A stretch of 64,000 nt of DNA from Clusia tigrina (taxonomy: Eukaryota; Arthropoda; Insecta; Diptera; Clusiidae), in contig OV050032.1 of assembly GCA_920105625.2 (NCBI GenBank), forward strand, positions 93,666,542 through 93,730,541. The letters are read 5' to 3'. The position numbers and the translations under genes were made by a program. A model generated the notes under the pieces. The model searched no databases and was not told where the DNA came from. It was given only the letters and a program-made list of their open reading frames with translations. Positions 1 to 12,280 of the stretch are shown in pieces (the stretch's first letter is position 1; every line of letters begins with the position of its first letter).

Positions 1-924
1 TTTGTAACAATAAAGTAATCGAGCCTCTTGTCAATTTAAGCCATCGCTCAAAGCTATGCTACCCTTGAGTCCCAAATCAAACACTGATAAAACTTCAAAT
101 GGCCCTAACTTCTATACGGTACGTCCTACACCTATCAAAGTTTGCAACATACAAATGCTTGCAACTTTTTACTGGAGCGTCATAAAACCTTGAAATTTTG
201 TAACAATAAAGTACTCGAGCCTCTTGTCAATTTAAGCTATCGCTCAAAGCTATGCTACCCTTGAGTCCCAAATCAAACACTGATAAAACTTCAAATGGCC
301 CTAACTTCTTTACGGTACGTCCTACACCTATCAAAGTTGGCAACATACAAATGCTGGTAACTTTTTACTGGAGCGTCATAACACCTTGAAATTTTGTAAC
401 ACTAAAGTAATCGAGCCTCTTGTCAATTTCAGCCATCGCTCAAAGCTGTGCTACCCTAGAGTCCCAAATCAAACACTGATAAAACTTCAAATGGCCCTAA
501 CTTCTTTACGGTACGTCCTACACCTATCAAAGTTGGCAACATACAAATGCTTGTAACTTTTTACTGGAGCGTCATAAAACCTTGAAATTTTGTAACAATA
601 AAGTACTCGAGCCTCTTGTGAATTTAAGCCATCGCTCAAAGCTATGCTACCATAGAGTCCCAAATCAAACACTGAAAAAACTTCAAACACCCCTAGCTTC
701 TATACGGTACGTCCTACACCTATCAATGTTTGTAACATACAAATGCTTGTAGCTTTTTACTGGAGCGTCATAAAACCGTGAAATTTTGTAACAATGAAGT
801 ACCCGAGCCTCTTGTCAATTTAAGCTATCGCTCAAAGCTATGCTACCCTTGAGTCCCAAATCAAACACTGATAAAACTTCAAATGGCCCTAACTTATATA
901 CGGTACGTCCTGCACCTATCAAAG

Positions 925-1120
925 TTTGCAACATACAAATGCTTGTAACTTTTTACTGGAGCGTCATAAAACCTTGAAATTTTGTAACAATAAAGTTCTC
1001 GAGCATCTTGTCAATTTAAGTTATCGCTCAAAACTATGCAACCCTAGAGTCCCAAATCAAACACTGATAAAACTTCAAACGCCCCTAACTTCTATACGGT
1101 ACGTCCTACACCTATCAAAG
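925..1120 (+). repeat. Representative 196-bp monomer
   Basis: This copy is exactly 196 bp from one TTTGCAACAT to the next at 1121 and serves as the reference monomer for the window. It belongs to the variant with GTTCTCGAGCATCTTG and AAGTTATCGC, found again at 3668 and 6597, one of the markers that define the HOR. It has two CpGs in the CGGTACGTCC stretch and others at GAGCGTC, CTCGAG, ATCGCTC and AAACGCCC. Monomer length is close to a nucleosome plus linker, which is usual for plant and animal satellites. There is no obvious shorter repeat inside the monomer. Confidence 0.93.
934..947. other. Short dyad within each monomer
   Basis: TACAAATGCTTGTA is a 5-bp inverted repeat around a 4-base centre, and it is kept in most monomers of both blocks. 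Variants alter one arm: TTGTATC for TTGTAAC, GCTAGTAAC, or TTGCAAC. Such small dyads in satellites are sometimes protein-binding sites or cruciform-prone, but no known box is recognised here, and nothing resembling the mammalian CENP-B box was seen. Shown once as the example; it recurs every 196 bp. Confidence 0.5.
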
Positions 1121-3948
1121 TTTGCAACATACAAATGCTTGTATCTTTTTACTGGAGCGTCATAAAACCTTGAAGTTTTGTAACAATAAAGTACTCGAGC
1201 CTCTTGTCAATTTAAACCATCGCTCAAAGCTATGCTACCCTAGAGTCCCAAATCAAACACTGAAAAAAATCAAATGGCCCTAACTTCTTTACAGTACGTC
1301 CTACACCTATCAAAGTTTGCAACATACAAATGCTTGTATCTTTTTACTGGAGCGTCATAAAACCTTGAAATTTTGTAACAATAAAGTACCCGAGCCTCTT
1401 GTCAATTTAAGCCATCGTTCAAAGCTATGCTCCCCTTGAGTCCCAAATCAAACACTGATAAAACTTCAAACGGCCCTAATTTCTATACGGTATGTCCTAC
1501 ACCTATCAAAGTTTGCAACAGACAAATGCTTGTAACTTTTTACTGGAGCGTCATAAAACCTTGAAATTTTGTAACAATAAAGTAATCGAGCCTCTTGTCA
1601 ATTTAAGCCATCGCTCAAAGCTATGCTACCCTTGAGTCCCAAATCAAACACTGATAAAACTTCAAATGGCCCTAACTTCTATACGGTACGTCCTACACCT
1701 ATCAAAGTTTGCAACATACAAATGCTTGCAACTTTTTACTGGAGCGTCATAAAACCTTGAAATTTTGTAACAATAAAGTACTCGAGCCTCTTGTCAATTT
1801 AAGCTATCGCTCAAAGCTATGCTACCCTTGAGTCCCAAATCAAACACTGATAAAACTTCAAATGGCCCTAACTTCTTTACGGTACGTCCTACACCTATCA
1901 AAGTTGGCAACATACAAATGCTTGTAACTTTTTACTGGAGCGTCATAACACCTTGAAATTTTGTAACACTAAAGTAATCGAGCCTCTTGTCAATTTAAGC
2001 CATCGCTCAAAGCTGTGCTACCCTAGAGTCCCAAATCAAACACTGATAAAACTTCAAATGGCCCTAACTTCTTTACGGTACGTCCTACACCTATCAAAGT
2101 TGGCAACATACAAATGCTTGTAGCTTTTTACTGGAGCGTCATAAAACCTGGAAATTTTGTAACAATGAAGTACCCGAGCCTCTTGTCAATTTAAACCATC
2201 GCTCAAAGCTATGCTACCCTAGAGTCCCAAATCAAACACTGATAAAACTTCAAACGCCCCTAACTTCTATACGGTACGTCCTACACCTATCAAAGTTGGC
2301 AACATACAAATGCTTGTAACTTTTTACTGGAGCGTCATAACACCTTGAAATTTTGTAACACTAAAGTAATCGAGCCTCTTGTCAATTTAAACCATCGCTC
2401 AAAGCTATGCTACCCTAGAGTCCCAAATCAAACACTGAAAAAAATCAAATGGCCCTAACTTCTTTACAGTACGTCCTACACCTATCAAAGTTTGCAACAT
2501 ACAAATGCTTGTATCTTTTTACTGGAGCGTCATAAAACCTTGAAATTTTGTAACAATAAAGTACCCGAGCCTCTTGTCAATTTAAGCCATCGTTCAAAGC
2601 TATGCTACCCTAGAGTCCCAAATCAAACACTGATAAAACTTCAAACGGCCCTAATTTCTATACGGTATGTCCTACACCTATCAAAGTTTGCAACATACAA
2701 ATGCTTGTAACTTTTTACTGGAGCGTCATAAAACCTTGAAATTTTGTAACAATTAAGTAATCGAGCATCTTGTCAATTTAAGCCATCGCTCAAAGCTATG
2801 CTACCCTAGAGTCCCAAATCAAACACTGATAAAACTTCAAATGGCCCTAACTTCTATACGGTACGTCCTACACCTATCAAAGTTTGCAACATACAAATGC
2901 TTGCAACTTTTTACTGGAGCGTCATAAAACCTTGAAATTTTGTAACAATAAAGTACTCGAGCCTCTTGTCAATTTAAGCTATCGCTCAAAGCTATGCTAC
3001 CCTTGAGTCCCAAATCAAACACTGATAAAACTTCAAATGGCCCTAACTTCTTTACGGTACGTCCTACACCTATCAAAGTTGGCAACATACAAATGCTTGT
3101 AACTTTTTACTGGAGCGTCATAACACCTTGAAATTTTGTAACACTAAAGTAATCGAGCCTCTTGTCAATTTAAGCCATCGCTCAAAGCTGTGCTACCCTA
3201 GAGTCCCAAATCAAACACTGATAAAACTTCAAATGGCCCTAACTTCTTTACGGTACGTCCTACACCTATCAAAGTTGGCAACATACAAATGCTTGTAACT
3301 TTTTACTGGAGCGTCATAAAACCTTGAAATTTTGTAACAATAAAGTACTCGAGCCTCTTGTCAATTTAAGCCATCGCTCAAAGCTATGCTACCCTAGAGT
3401 CCCAAATCAAACACTGATAAAACTTCAAACACCCCTAGCTTCTATACGGTACGTCCTACACCTATCAATGTTTGTAACATACAAATGCTTGTAGCTTTTT
3501 ACTGGAGCGTCATAAAACCGTGAAATTTTGTAACAATGAAGTACCCGAGCCTCTTGTCAATTTAAGCTATCGCTCAAAGCTATGCTACCCTTGAGTCCCA
3601 AATCAAACACTGATAAAACTTCAAATGGCCCTAACTTCTATACGGTACGTCCTGCACCTATCAAAGTTTGCAACATACAAATGCTTGTAACTTTTTACTG
3701 GAGCGTCATAAAACCTTGAAATTTTGTAACAATAAAGTTCTCGAGCATCTTGTCAATTTAAGTTATCGCTCAAAACTATGCAACCCTAGAGTCCCAAATC
3801 AAACACTGATAAAACTTCAAACGCCCCTAACTTCTATACGGTACGTCCTACACCTATCAAAGTTTGCAACATACAAATGCTTGTATCTTTTTACTGGAGC
3901 GTCATAAAACCTTGAAGTTTTGTAACAATAAAGTATTCGAGCCTCTTG

Positions 3949-3949
3949 C
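3949..3949 (+). repeat. 10-bp deletion monomer (first of four)
   Basis: GCCTCTTG is followed directly by CCATCGCTC; the usual ten bases TCAATTTAAG are missing. The same deletion recurs with junctions at 6877, 9414 (with CTATCG) and 11949, that is, once per HOR. It is also always followed by the CCCAAATCTAAC variant, so the two changes are inherited as one block. Confidence 0.9.
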
Positions 3950-3984
3950 CATCGCTCAAAGCTATGCTACCCTAGAGTCCCAAA

Positions 3985-6913
3985 TCTAACACTGATAAAA
4001 CTTCAAACGCCCCTAACTTCTTTACGGTACGTCCTACACCTATCAAAGTTTGCAACATACAAATACTTGTAAGTTTTTACTGGAGCGTCATAAAACCTTG
4101 AAATTTTTTAACAATAAATTACTCGAGCCTCTTGTCAATTTAAACCATCGCTCAAAGCTATGCTACCCTAGAGTCCCAAATCAAACACTGATAAATCTTC
4201 AAACGCCCCTAACTTCTTTACGGGACGTCCTACACCTATCAATGTTTGCAACATACAAATGCTTGTAACTTTTTACTGGAGCGTCATAAAATCTTGAAAT
4301 TTTGTAACAATAAAGTACTCGAGCCTCTTGTCAATTTAAGCCATCGCTCAAAGCTATGCTACCCTTGAGTCCCAAATCAAACACTGATAAAACTTCAAAT
4401 GGCCCTAACTTCTATACGGTACGTCCTACACCTATCAAAGTTTGCAACATACAAATGCTTGCAACTTTTTACTGGAGCGTCATAAAACCTTGAAATTTTG
4501 TAACAATAAAGTACTCGAGCCTCTTGTCAATTTAAGCTATCGCTCAAAGCTATGCTACCCTTGAGTCCCAAATCAAACACTGATAAAACTTCAAATGGCC
4601 CTAACTTCTTTACGGTACGTCCTACACCTATCAAAGTTGGCAACATACAAATGCTTGTAACTTTTTACTGGAGCGTCATAACACTTTGAAATTTTGTAAC
4701 ACTAAAGTAATCGAGCCTCTTGTCAATTTAAGCCATCGCTCAAAGCTGTGCTACCCTAGAGTCCCAAATCAAACACTGATAAAACTTCAAATGGCCCTAA
4801 CTTCTTTACGGTACGTCCTACACCTATCAAAGTTGGCAACATACAAATGCTTGTAACTTTTTACTGGAGCGTCATAAAACCTTGAAATTTTGTAACAATA
4901 AAGTACTCGAGCCTCTTGTCAATTTAAGCCATCGCTCAAAGCTATGCTACCCTAGAGTCCCAAATCAAACACTGATAAAACTTCAAACGCCCCTAACTTC
5001 TATACGGTACGTCCTACACCTATCAAAGTTTGCAACATACAAATGCTTGTAGCTTTTTACTGGAGCGTCATAAAACCTGGAAATTTTGTAACAATGAAGT
5101 ACCCGAGCCTCTTGTCAATTTAAGCTATCGCTCAAAGCTATGCTACCCTAGAGTCCCAAATCAAACACTGAAAAAAATCAAATGGCCCTAACTTCTTTAC
5201 AGTACGTCCTACACCTATCAAAGTTTGCAACATACAAATGCTTGTATCTTTTTACTGGAGCGTCATAAAACCTTGAAATTTTGTAACAATAAAGTACCCG
5301 AGCCTCTTGTCAATTTAAGCCATCGTTCAAAGCTATGCTACCCTTGAGTCCCAAAGGAAACACTGATAAAACTTCAAACGGCCCTAATTTCTATACGGTA
5401 TATCCTACACCTATCAAAGTTTGCCACATACAAATGCTTGTAACTTTTTACTGGAGCGTCATAAAACCTTGAAATTTTGTAACAATAAAGTAATCGAGCC
5501 TCTTGTCAATTTAAGCCATCGCTCAAAGCTATGCTATCCTTGAGTCCCAAATCAAACACTGATAAAACTTCAAATGGTCCTAACTTCTATACGGTCCGTC
5601 CTACACCTATCAAAGTTTGCAACATACAAATGCTTGCAACTTTTTACTGGAGCGTCATAAAACCTTGAAATTTTGTAACAATAAAGTACTCGAGCCTCTT
5701 GTCAATTTAAGCTATCGCTCAAAGCTATGCTACCCTTGAGTCCTAAATCAAACACTGATAAAACTTCAAATGGCCCTAACTTCTTTACGGTACGTCCTAC
5801 ACCTATCAAAGTTGGCAACATACAAATGCTTGTAACTTTTTACTGGAGCGTCATAACACCTTGAAATTTTGTAACACTAAAGTAATCGAGCCTCTTGTCA
5901 ATTTAAGCCATCGCTCAAAGCTGTGCTACCCTAGAGTCCCAAATCAAACACTGATAAAACTTCAAATGGCCCTAACTTCTTTACGGTACGTCCTACACCT
6001 ATCAAAGTTGGCAACATACAAATGCTTGTAACTTTTTACTGGAGCGTCATAACACCTTGAAATTTTGTAACACTAAAGTAATCGAGCCTCTTGTCAATTT
6101 AAGCCATCGCTCAAAGCTGTGCTACCCTAGAGTCCCAAATCAAACACTGATAAAACTTCAAATGGCCCTAACTTCTTTACGGTACGTCCTACACCTATCA
6201 AAGTTGGCAACATACAAATGCTTGTAACTTTTTACTGGAGCGTCATAAAACCTTGAAATTTTGTAACAATAAAGTACTCGAGCCTCTTGTCAATTTAAGC
6301 CATCGCTCAAAGCTATGCTACCCTAGAGTCCCAAATCAAACACTGATAAAACTTCAAACACCCCTAGCTTCTATACGGTACGTCCTACACCTATCAATGT
6401 TTGTAACATACAAATGCTTGTAGCTTTTTACTGGAGCGTCATAAAACCGTGAAATTTTGTAACAATGAAGTACCCGAGCCTCTTGTCAATTTAAGCTATC
6501 GCTCAAAGCTATGCTACCCTTGAGTCCCAAATCAAACACTGATAAAACTTCAAATGGCCCTAACTTCTATACGGTACGTCCTGCACCTATCAAAGTTTGC
6601 AACATACAAATGCTTGTAACTTTTTACTGGAGCGTCATAAAACCTTGAAATTTTGTAACAATAAAGTTCTCGAGCATCTTGTCAATTTAAGTTATCGCTC
6701 AAAACTATGCAACCCTAGAGTCCCAAATCAAACACTGATAAAACTTCAAACGCCCCTAACTTCTATACGGTACGTCCTACACCTATCAAAGTTTGCAACA
6801 TACAAATGCTTGTATCTTTTTACTGGAGCGTCATAAAACCTTGAAGTTTTGTAACAATAAAGTATTCGAGCCTCTTGCCATCGCTCAAAGCTATGCTACC
6901 CTAGAGTCCCAAA
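3985..6913 (+). repeat. HOR copy, 15 monomers (2929 bp)
   Basis: The unit is bounded by the rare variant CCCAAATCTAAC, at 3985 and again at 6914. Its length is 15 x 196 minus 11: one monomer lacks 10 bases (CTTG joined directly to CCATCGC near 6877) and one carries the CTGAAAAAAATC single-base loss near 5170. Markers inside recur at 2929-bp offset in the next copy, including AATTTTTTAACAATAAATTACTC (first part of the motif), TGATAAATCTTC, CCCAAAGGAAAC and TTTGCCACATAC. Comparing by eye, I saw only scattered single-base differences between this and the following copy, for instance GCTACCC versus GCTTCCC. Confidence 0.88.
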
Positions 6914-9450
6914 TCTAACACTGATAAAACTTCAAACGCCCCTAACTTCTTTACGGTACGTCCTACACCTATCAAAGTTTGCAACATACAAATACTTGTA
7001 AGTTTTTACTGGAGCGTCATAAAACCTTGAAATTTTTTAACAATAAATTACTCGAGCCTCTTGTCAATTTAAACCATCGCTCAAAGCTATGCTTCCCTAG
7101 AGTCCCAAATCAAACACTGATAAATCTTCAAACGCCCCTAACTTCTTTACGGGACGTCCTACACCTATCAATGTTTGCAACATACAAATGCTTGTAACTT
7201 TTTACTGGAGCGTCATAAAATCTTGAAATTTTGTAACAATAAAGTACTCGAGCCTCTTGTCAATTTAAGCCATCGCTCAAAGCTATGCTACCCTTGAGTC
7301 CCAAATCAAACACTGATAAAACTTCAAATGGCCCTAACTTCTATACGGTACGTCCTACACCTATCAAAGTTTGCAACATACAAATGCTTGCAACTTTTTA
7401 CTGGAGCGTCATAAAACCTTGAAATTTTGTAACAATAAAGTACTCGAGCCTCTTGTCAATTTAAGCTATCGCTCAAAGCTATGCTACCCTTGAGTCCCAA
7501 ATCAAACACTGATAAAACTTCAAATGGCCCTAACTTCTTTACGGTACGTCCTACACCTATCAAAGTTGGCAACATACAAATGCTTGTAACTTTTTACTGG
7601 AGCGTCATAACACTTTGAAATTTTGTAACACTAAAGTAATCGAGCCTCTTGTCAATTTAAGCCATCGCTCAAAGCTGTGCTACCCTAGAGTCCCAAATCA
7701 AACACTGATAAAACTTCAAATGGCCCTAACTTCTTTACGGTACGTCCTACACCTATCAAAGTTGGCAACATACAAATGCTTGTAACTTTTTACTGGAGCG
7801 TCATAAAACCTTTAAATTTTGTAACAATAAAGTACTCGAGCCTCTTGTCAATTTAAGCCATCGCTCAAAGCTATGCTACCCTAGAGTCCCAAATCAAACA
7901 CTGATAAAACTTCAAACGCCCCTAACTTCTATACGGTACGTCCTACACCTATCAAAGTTTGCAACATACAAATGCTTGTAGCTTTTTACTGGAGCGTCAT
8001 AAAACCTGGAAATTTTGTAACAATGAAGTACCCGAGCCTCTTGTCAATTTAAGCTATCGCTCAAAGCTATGCTACCCTAGAGTCCCAAATCAAACACTGA
8101 AAAAAATCAAATGGCCCTAACTTCTTTACAGTACGTCCTACACCTATCAAAGTTTGCAACATACAAATGCTTGTAGCTTTTTACTGGAGCGTCATAAAAC
8201 CTTGAAATTTTGTAACAATAAAGTACCCGAGCCTCTTGTCAATTTAAGCCATCGTTCAAAGCTATGCTACCCTTGAGTCCCAAAGGAAACACTGATAAAA
8301 CTTCAAACGGCCCTAATTTCTATACGGTATATCCTACACCTATCAAAGTTTGCCACATACAAATGCTTGTAACTTTTTACTGGAGCGTCATAAAACCTTG
8401 AAATTTTGTAACAATAAAGTAATCGAGCCTCTTGTCAATTTAAGCCATCGCTCAAAGCTATGCTATCCTTGAGTCCCAAATCAAACACTGATAAAACTTC
8501 AAATGGTCCTAACTTCTATACGGTACGTCCTACACCTATCAAAGTTTGCAACATACAAATGCTTGCAACTTTTTACTGGAGCGTCATAAAACCTTGAAAT
8601 TTTGTAACAATAAAGTACTCGAGCCTCTTGTCAATTTAAGCTATCGCTCAAAGCTATGCTACCCTTGAGTCCTAAATCAAACACTGATAAAACTTCAAAT
8701 GGCCCTAACTTCTTTACGGTACGTCCTACACCTATCAAAGTTGGCAACATACAAATGCTTGTAACTTTTTACTGGAGCGTCATAACACCTTGAAATTTTG
8801 TAACACTAAAGTAATCGAGCCTCTTGTCAATTTAAGCCATCGCTCAAAGCTGTGCTACCCTAGAGTCCCAAATCAAACACTGATAAAACTTCAAATGGCC
8901 CTAACTTCTTTACGGTACGTCCTACACCTATCAAAGTTGGCAACATACAAATGCTTGTAACTTTTTACTGGAGCGTCATAAAACCTTGAAATTTTGTAAC
9001 AATAAAGTACTCGAGCCTATTGTCAATTTAAGCCATCGCTCAAAGCTATGCTACCCTAGAGTCCCAAATCAAACACTGATAAAACTTCAAACGCCCCTAA
9101 CTTCTATACGGAACGTCCTACACCTATCAATGTTTGTAACATACAAATGCTTGTAGCTTTTTACTGGAGCGTCATAAAACCGTGAAATTTTGTAACAATG
9201 AAGTACCCGAGCCTCTTGTCAATTTAAGCTATCGCTCAAAGCTATGCTACCCTTGAGTCCCAAATCAAACACTGATAAAACTTCAAACGCCCCTAACTTC
9301 TATACGGTACGTCCTACACCTATCAAAGTTTGCAACATACAAATGCTTGTATCTTTTTACTGGAGCGTCATAAAACCTTGAAGTTTTGTAGCAATAAAGT
9401 ACTCGAGCCTCTTGCTATCGCTCAAAGCTATGCTACCCTAGAGTCCCAAA
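6914..9450 (+). repeat. HOR copy, 13 monomers (2537 bp)
   Basis: The next copy of the same unit runs between CCCAAATCTAAC marks at 6914 and 9451. It equals 13 x 196 minus 11, with the same 10-bp and 1-bp losses as the 15-monomer copy. It therefore differs from its left neighbour by exactly two monomers. The missing part includes the variant GTTCTCGAGCATCTTG monomer, present at 926, 3668 and 6597 but absent before 9451. Confidence 0.86.
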
Positions 9451-11985
9451 TCTAACACTGATAAAACTTCAAACGCCCCTAACTTCTTTACGGTACGTCC
9501 TACACCTATCAAAGTTTGCAACTTACAAATACTTGTAAGTTTTTACTGGAGCGTCATAAAACCTTGAAATTTTTTAACAATAAATTACTCGAGCCTCTTG
9601 TCAATTTAAACCATCGCTCAAAGCTATGCTACCCTAGAGTCCCAAATCAAACACTGATAAATCTTCAAACGCCCCTAACTTCTTTACGGGACGTCCTACA
9701 CCTATCAATGTTTGCAACATACAAATGCTTGTAACTTTTTACTGGAGCGTCATAAAATCTTGAAATTTTGTAACAATAAAGTACTCGAGCCCTTTGTCAA
9801 TTTAAGCCATCGCTCAAAGCTATGCTACCCTTGAGTCCCAAATCAAACACTGATGAAACTTCAAATGGCCCTAACTTCTATACGGTAGTCCTACACCTAT
9901 CAAAGTTTGCAACATACAAATGCTAGCAACTTTTTACTGGAGCGTCATAAAACCTTGAAATTTTGTAACAATAAAGTACTCGAGCCTCTTGTCAATTTAA
10001 GCTATCGCTCAAAGCTATGCTACCCTTGAGTCCCAAATCAAACACTGATAAAACTTCAAATGGCCCTAACTTCTTTACGGTACGTCCTACACCTATCAAA
10101 GTTGGCAACATACAAATGCTTGTAACTTTTTACTGGAGCGTCATAACACTTTGAAATTTTGTAACACTAAAGTAATCGAGCCTCTTGTCAATTTAAGCCA
10201 TCGCTCAAAGCTGTGCTACCCTAGAGTCCCAAATCAAACACGGATAAAACTTCAAATGGCCCTAACTTCTTTACGGTACGTCCTACACCTATCAAAGTTG
10301 GCAACATACAAATGCTTGTAACTTTTTACTGGAGCGTCATAAAACCTTGAAATTTTGTAACAATAAAGTACCCGAGCCTCTTGTCAATTTAAGCCATCGC
10401 TCAAAGCTATGCTACCCTAGAGTCCCAAATCAAACACTGAAAAAAATCAAATGGCCCTAACTTCTTTACAGTACGTCCTACACCTATCAAAGTTTGCAAC
10501 ATACAAATGCTTGTATCTTTTTACTGGAGCGTCATAAAACCTTGAAATTTTGTAACAATAAAGTACCCGAGCCTCTTGTCAATTTAAGCCATCGTTCAAA
10601 GCTATGCTGCCCTTGAGTCCCAAATCAAACACTGATAAAACTTCAAACGGCCCTAATTTCTATACGGTATATCCTACACCTATCAAAGTTTGCCACATAC
10701 AAATGCTAGTAACTTTTTACTGGAGCGTCATAAAACCTTGAAATTTTGTAACAATAAAGTAATCGAGCCTCTTGTCAATTTAAGCCATCGCTCAAAGCTA
10801 TGCTACCCTTGAGTCCCAAATCAAACACTGATAAAACTTCAAATGGCCCTAACTTCTATACGGTACGTCCTACACCTATCAAAGTTTGCAACATACAAAT
10901 GCTTGCAACTTTTTACTGGAGCGTCATAATCCCTTGAAATTTTGTAACAATAAAGTACTCGAGCCTCTTGTCAATTTAAGCTATCGCTCAAAGCTATGCT
11001 ACCCTTGAGTCCCAAATCAAACACTGATAAAACTTCAAATGGCCCTAACTTCTTTACGGTACGTCCTACACCTATCAAAGTTGGCAACATACAAATGCTT
11101 GTAACTTTTTACTGGAGCGTCATAACACCTTGAAATTTTGTAACACTAAAGTAATCGAGCCTCTTGTCAATTTAAGCCATCGCTCAAAGCTGTGCTACCC
11201 TAGAGTCCCAAATCAAACACTGATAAAACTTCAAATGGCCCTAACTTCTTTACGGTACGTCCTACACCAATCAAAGTTGGCAACATACAAATGCTTGTAA
11301 CTTTTTACTGGAGCGTCATAAAACCTTGAAATTTTGTAACAATAAAGTACTCGAGCCTCTTGTCAATTTAAGCCATCGCTCAAAGCTATGCTACCCTAGA
11401 GTCCCAAATCAAACACTGATAAAACTTCAAACGCCCTTAACTTCTATACGGTACGTCCTACACCTATCAATGTTTGTAACATACAAATGCTTGTAGCTTT
11501 TTACTGGAGCGTCATAAAACCGTGAAATTTTGTAACAATGAAGTACCCGAGCCTCTTGTCAATTTAAGCTATCGCTCAAAGCTATGCTACCCTTGAGTCC
11601 CAAATCAAACACTGATAAAACTTCAAACGCCCCTAACTTCTATACGGTACGTCCTACACCTATCAATGTTTGTAACATACAAATGCTTGTAGCTTTTTAC
11701 TGGAGCGTCATAAAACCGTGAAATTTTGTAACAATGAAGTACCCGAGCCTCTTGTCAATTTAAGCTATCGCTCAAAGCTATGCTACCCTTGAGTCCCAAA
11801 TCAAACACTGATAAAACTTCAAACGCCCCTAACTTCTATACGGTACGTCCTACACCTATCAAAGTTTGCAACATACAAATGCTGTATCTTTTTACTGGAG
11901 CGTCATAAAACCTTGAAGTTTTGTAACAATAAAGTACTCGAGCCTCTTGCCATCGCTCAAAGCTATGCTACCCTAGAGTCCCAAA
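9451..11985 (+). repeat. HOR copy, 13 monomers (2535 bp)
   Basis: The third copy runs between CCCAAATCTAAC marks at 9451 and 11986. Length is 13 x 196 minus 13: the 10-bp deletion (junction at 11949), the CTGAAAAAAATC loss near 10441, one base missing at CGGTAGTCC near 9887, and one base missing at ATGCTGTATC near 11881. The arithmetic accounts for every base. A fourth copy begins at 11986 and is cut off by the assembly gap after 95 bases. Confidence 0.86.
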
Positions 11986-12028
11986 TCTAACACTGATAAA
12001 ACTTCAAACGCCCTAACTTCTTTACGGT

Positions 12029-12080
12029 ACGTCCTACACCTATCAAAGTTTGCAACGTCCTACACCTATCAAAGTTTGCA
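12029..12080 (+). repeat. 26-bp direct duplication at the gap edge
   Basis: The 26 bases at 12029-12054, beginning ACGTCCTACACC and ending AGTTTGCA, are repeated exactly at 12055-12080, and the Ns start at the next base. No other monomer seen in the window carries this duplication. It could be a real partial-monomer duplication. It could also be an assembly artefact where reads were overlapped wrongly at a contig end. Confidence 0.9.
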
Positions 12081-12280
12081 NNNNNNNNNNNNNNNNNNNN
12101 NNNNNNNNNNNNNNNNNNNNNNNNNNNNNNNNNNNNNNNNNNNNNNNNNNNNNNNNNNNNNNNNNNNNNNNNNNNNNNNNNNNNNNNNNNNNNNNNNNNN
12201 NNNNNNNNNNNNNNNNNNNNNNNNNNNNNNNNNNNNNNNNNNNNNNNNNNNNNNNNNNNNNNNNNNNNNNNNNNNNNNNN
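12081..12280. other. Assembly gap, 200 Ns
   Basis: Exactly 200 undetermined bases. The round number suggests a scaffolding gap of unknown true size rather than a measured one. The monomer orientation reverses across it, and the HOR families on the two sides differ. Confidence 0.99.

Larger units (their letters stand above)
1..2742 (+). repeat. 8-mer and 6-mer sub-units at the left end
   Basis: The variant TTTGTAAC...AAGTAATCGAG that opens the window recurs at 1568 and, with a TAACAATTAAG change, at 2743. The spacings are 1567 bp (8 monomers minus 1 base) and 1175 bp (6 monomers minus 1 base). In each interval the missing base is the visible variant CTGAAAAAAATC in place of CTGATAAAACTTC, at about 1261 and 2431. 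Together the two intervals make a 14-monomer unit. This left part lacks the 10-bp deletion monomer that marks the later HOR copies. Confidence 0.8.
1..12080 (+). repeat. 196-bp satellite array, forward-orientation block
   Basis: About 62 head-to-tail copies of a 196-bp monomer fill this block without interruption. Taking the monomer to begin at TTTGCAACATAC, landmarks in order are a TACAA-N4-TTGTA dyad, a TTTTTACTGGAGCGTC segment, an AAATTTTGTAAC segment, CTCGAG or CCCGAG, CAATTTAAG, a TAGAGTCC or TTGAGTCC dimorphism, an AAACGCCCC or AAATGGCCC dimorphism, and CGGTACGTCC. A hand-counted consensus has 66 A, 55 T, 50 C and 25 G (38% GC) with C twice as common as G on this strand. No spacer, transposon or unique sequence occurs. 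Variants frequent here but not found by eye in the reverse block include GCTGTGCTACC and AAGTTGGCAAC. Open frames of 72-79 codons on either strand are accidental. I do not recognise the family; function as heterochromatin or centromere DNA is inference only. Confidence 0.97.

Noticed and set aside
487..690. Minus-strand frame in the forward block as a distinct gene
   Set aside because: It is the complement of the same satellite monomer and is opened by a few variants there; no start context, domain or conservation supports it.
934..947. Dyad TACAA-N4-TTGTA as a CENP-B-like protein site
   Set aside because: It does not resemble the known CENP-B box, and a 5-bp stem can be chance; kept only as a low-confidence feature.
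926..1165. Open frames of 63-82 codons on both strands, repeated through the window, as a family of small proteins
   Set aside because: They begin at TTG rather than ATG, each is the same monomer frame, and 196 bp is not a multiple of three, so the frame cannot continue through the array. The 72- versus 79-codon lengths come from one dimorphism (TTGTAAC or TTGTATC) and the 80-82-codon forms from 1- to 5-base indels. Monomers with CCTTGAGTCC are simply stopped. Nothing suggests selection on a peptide.
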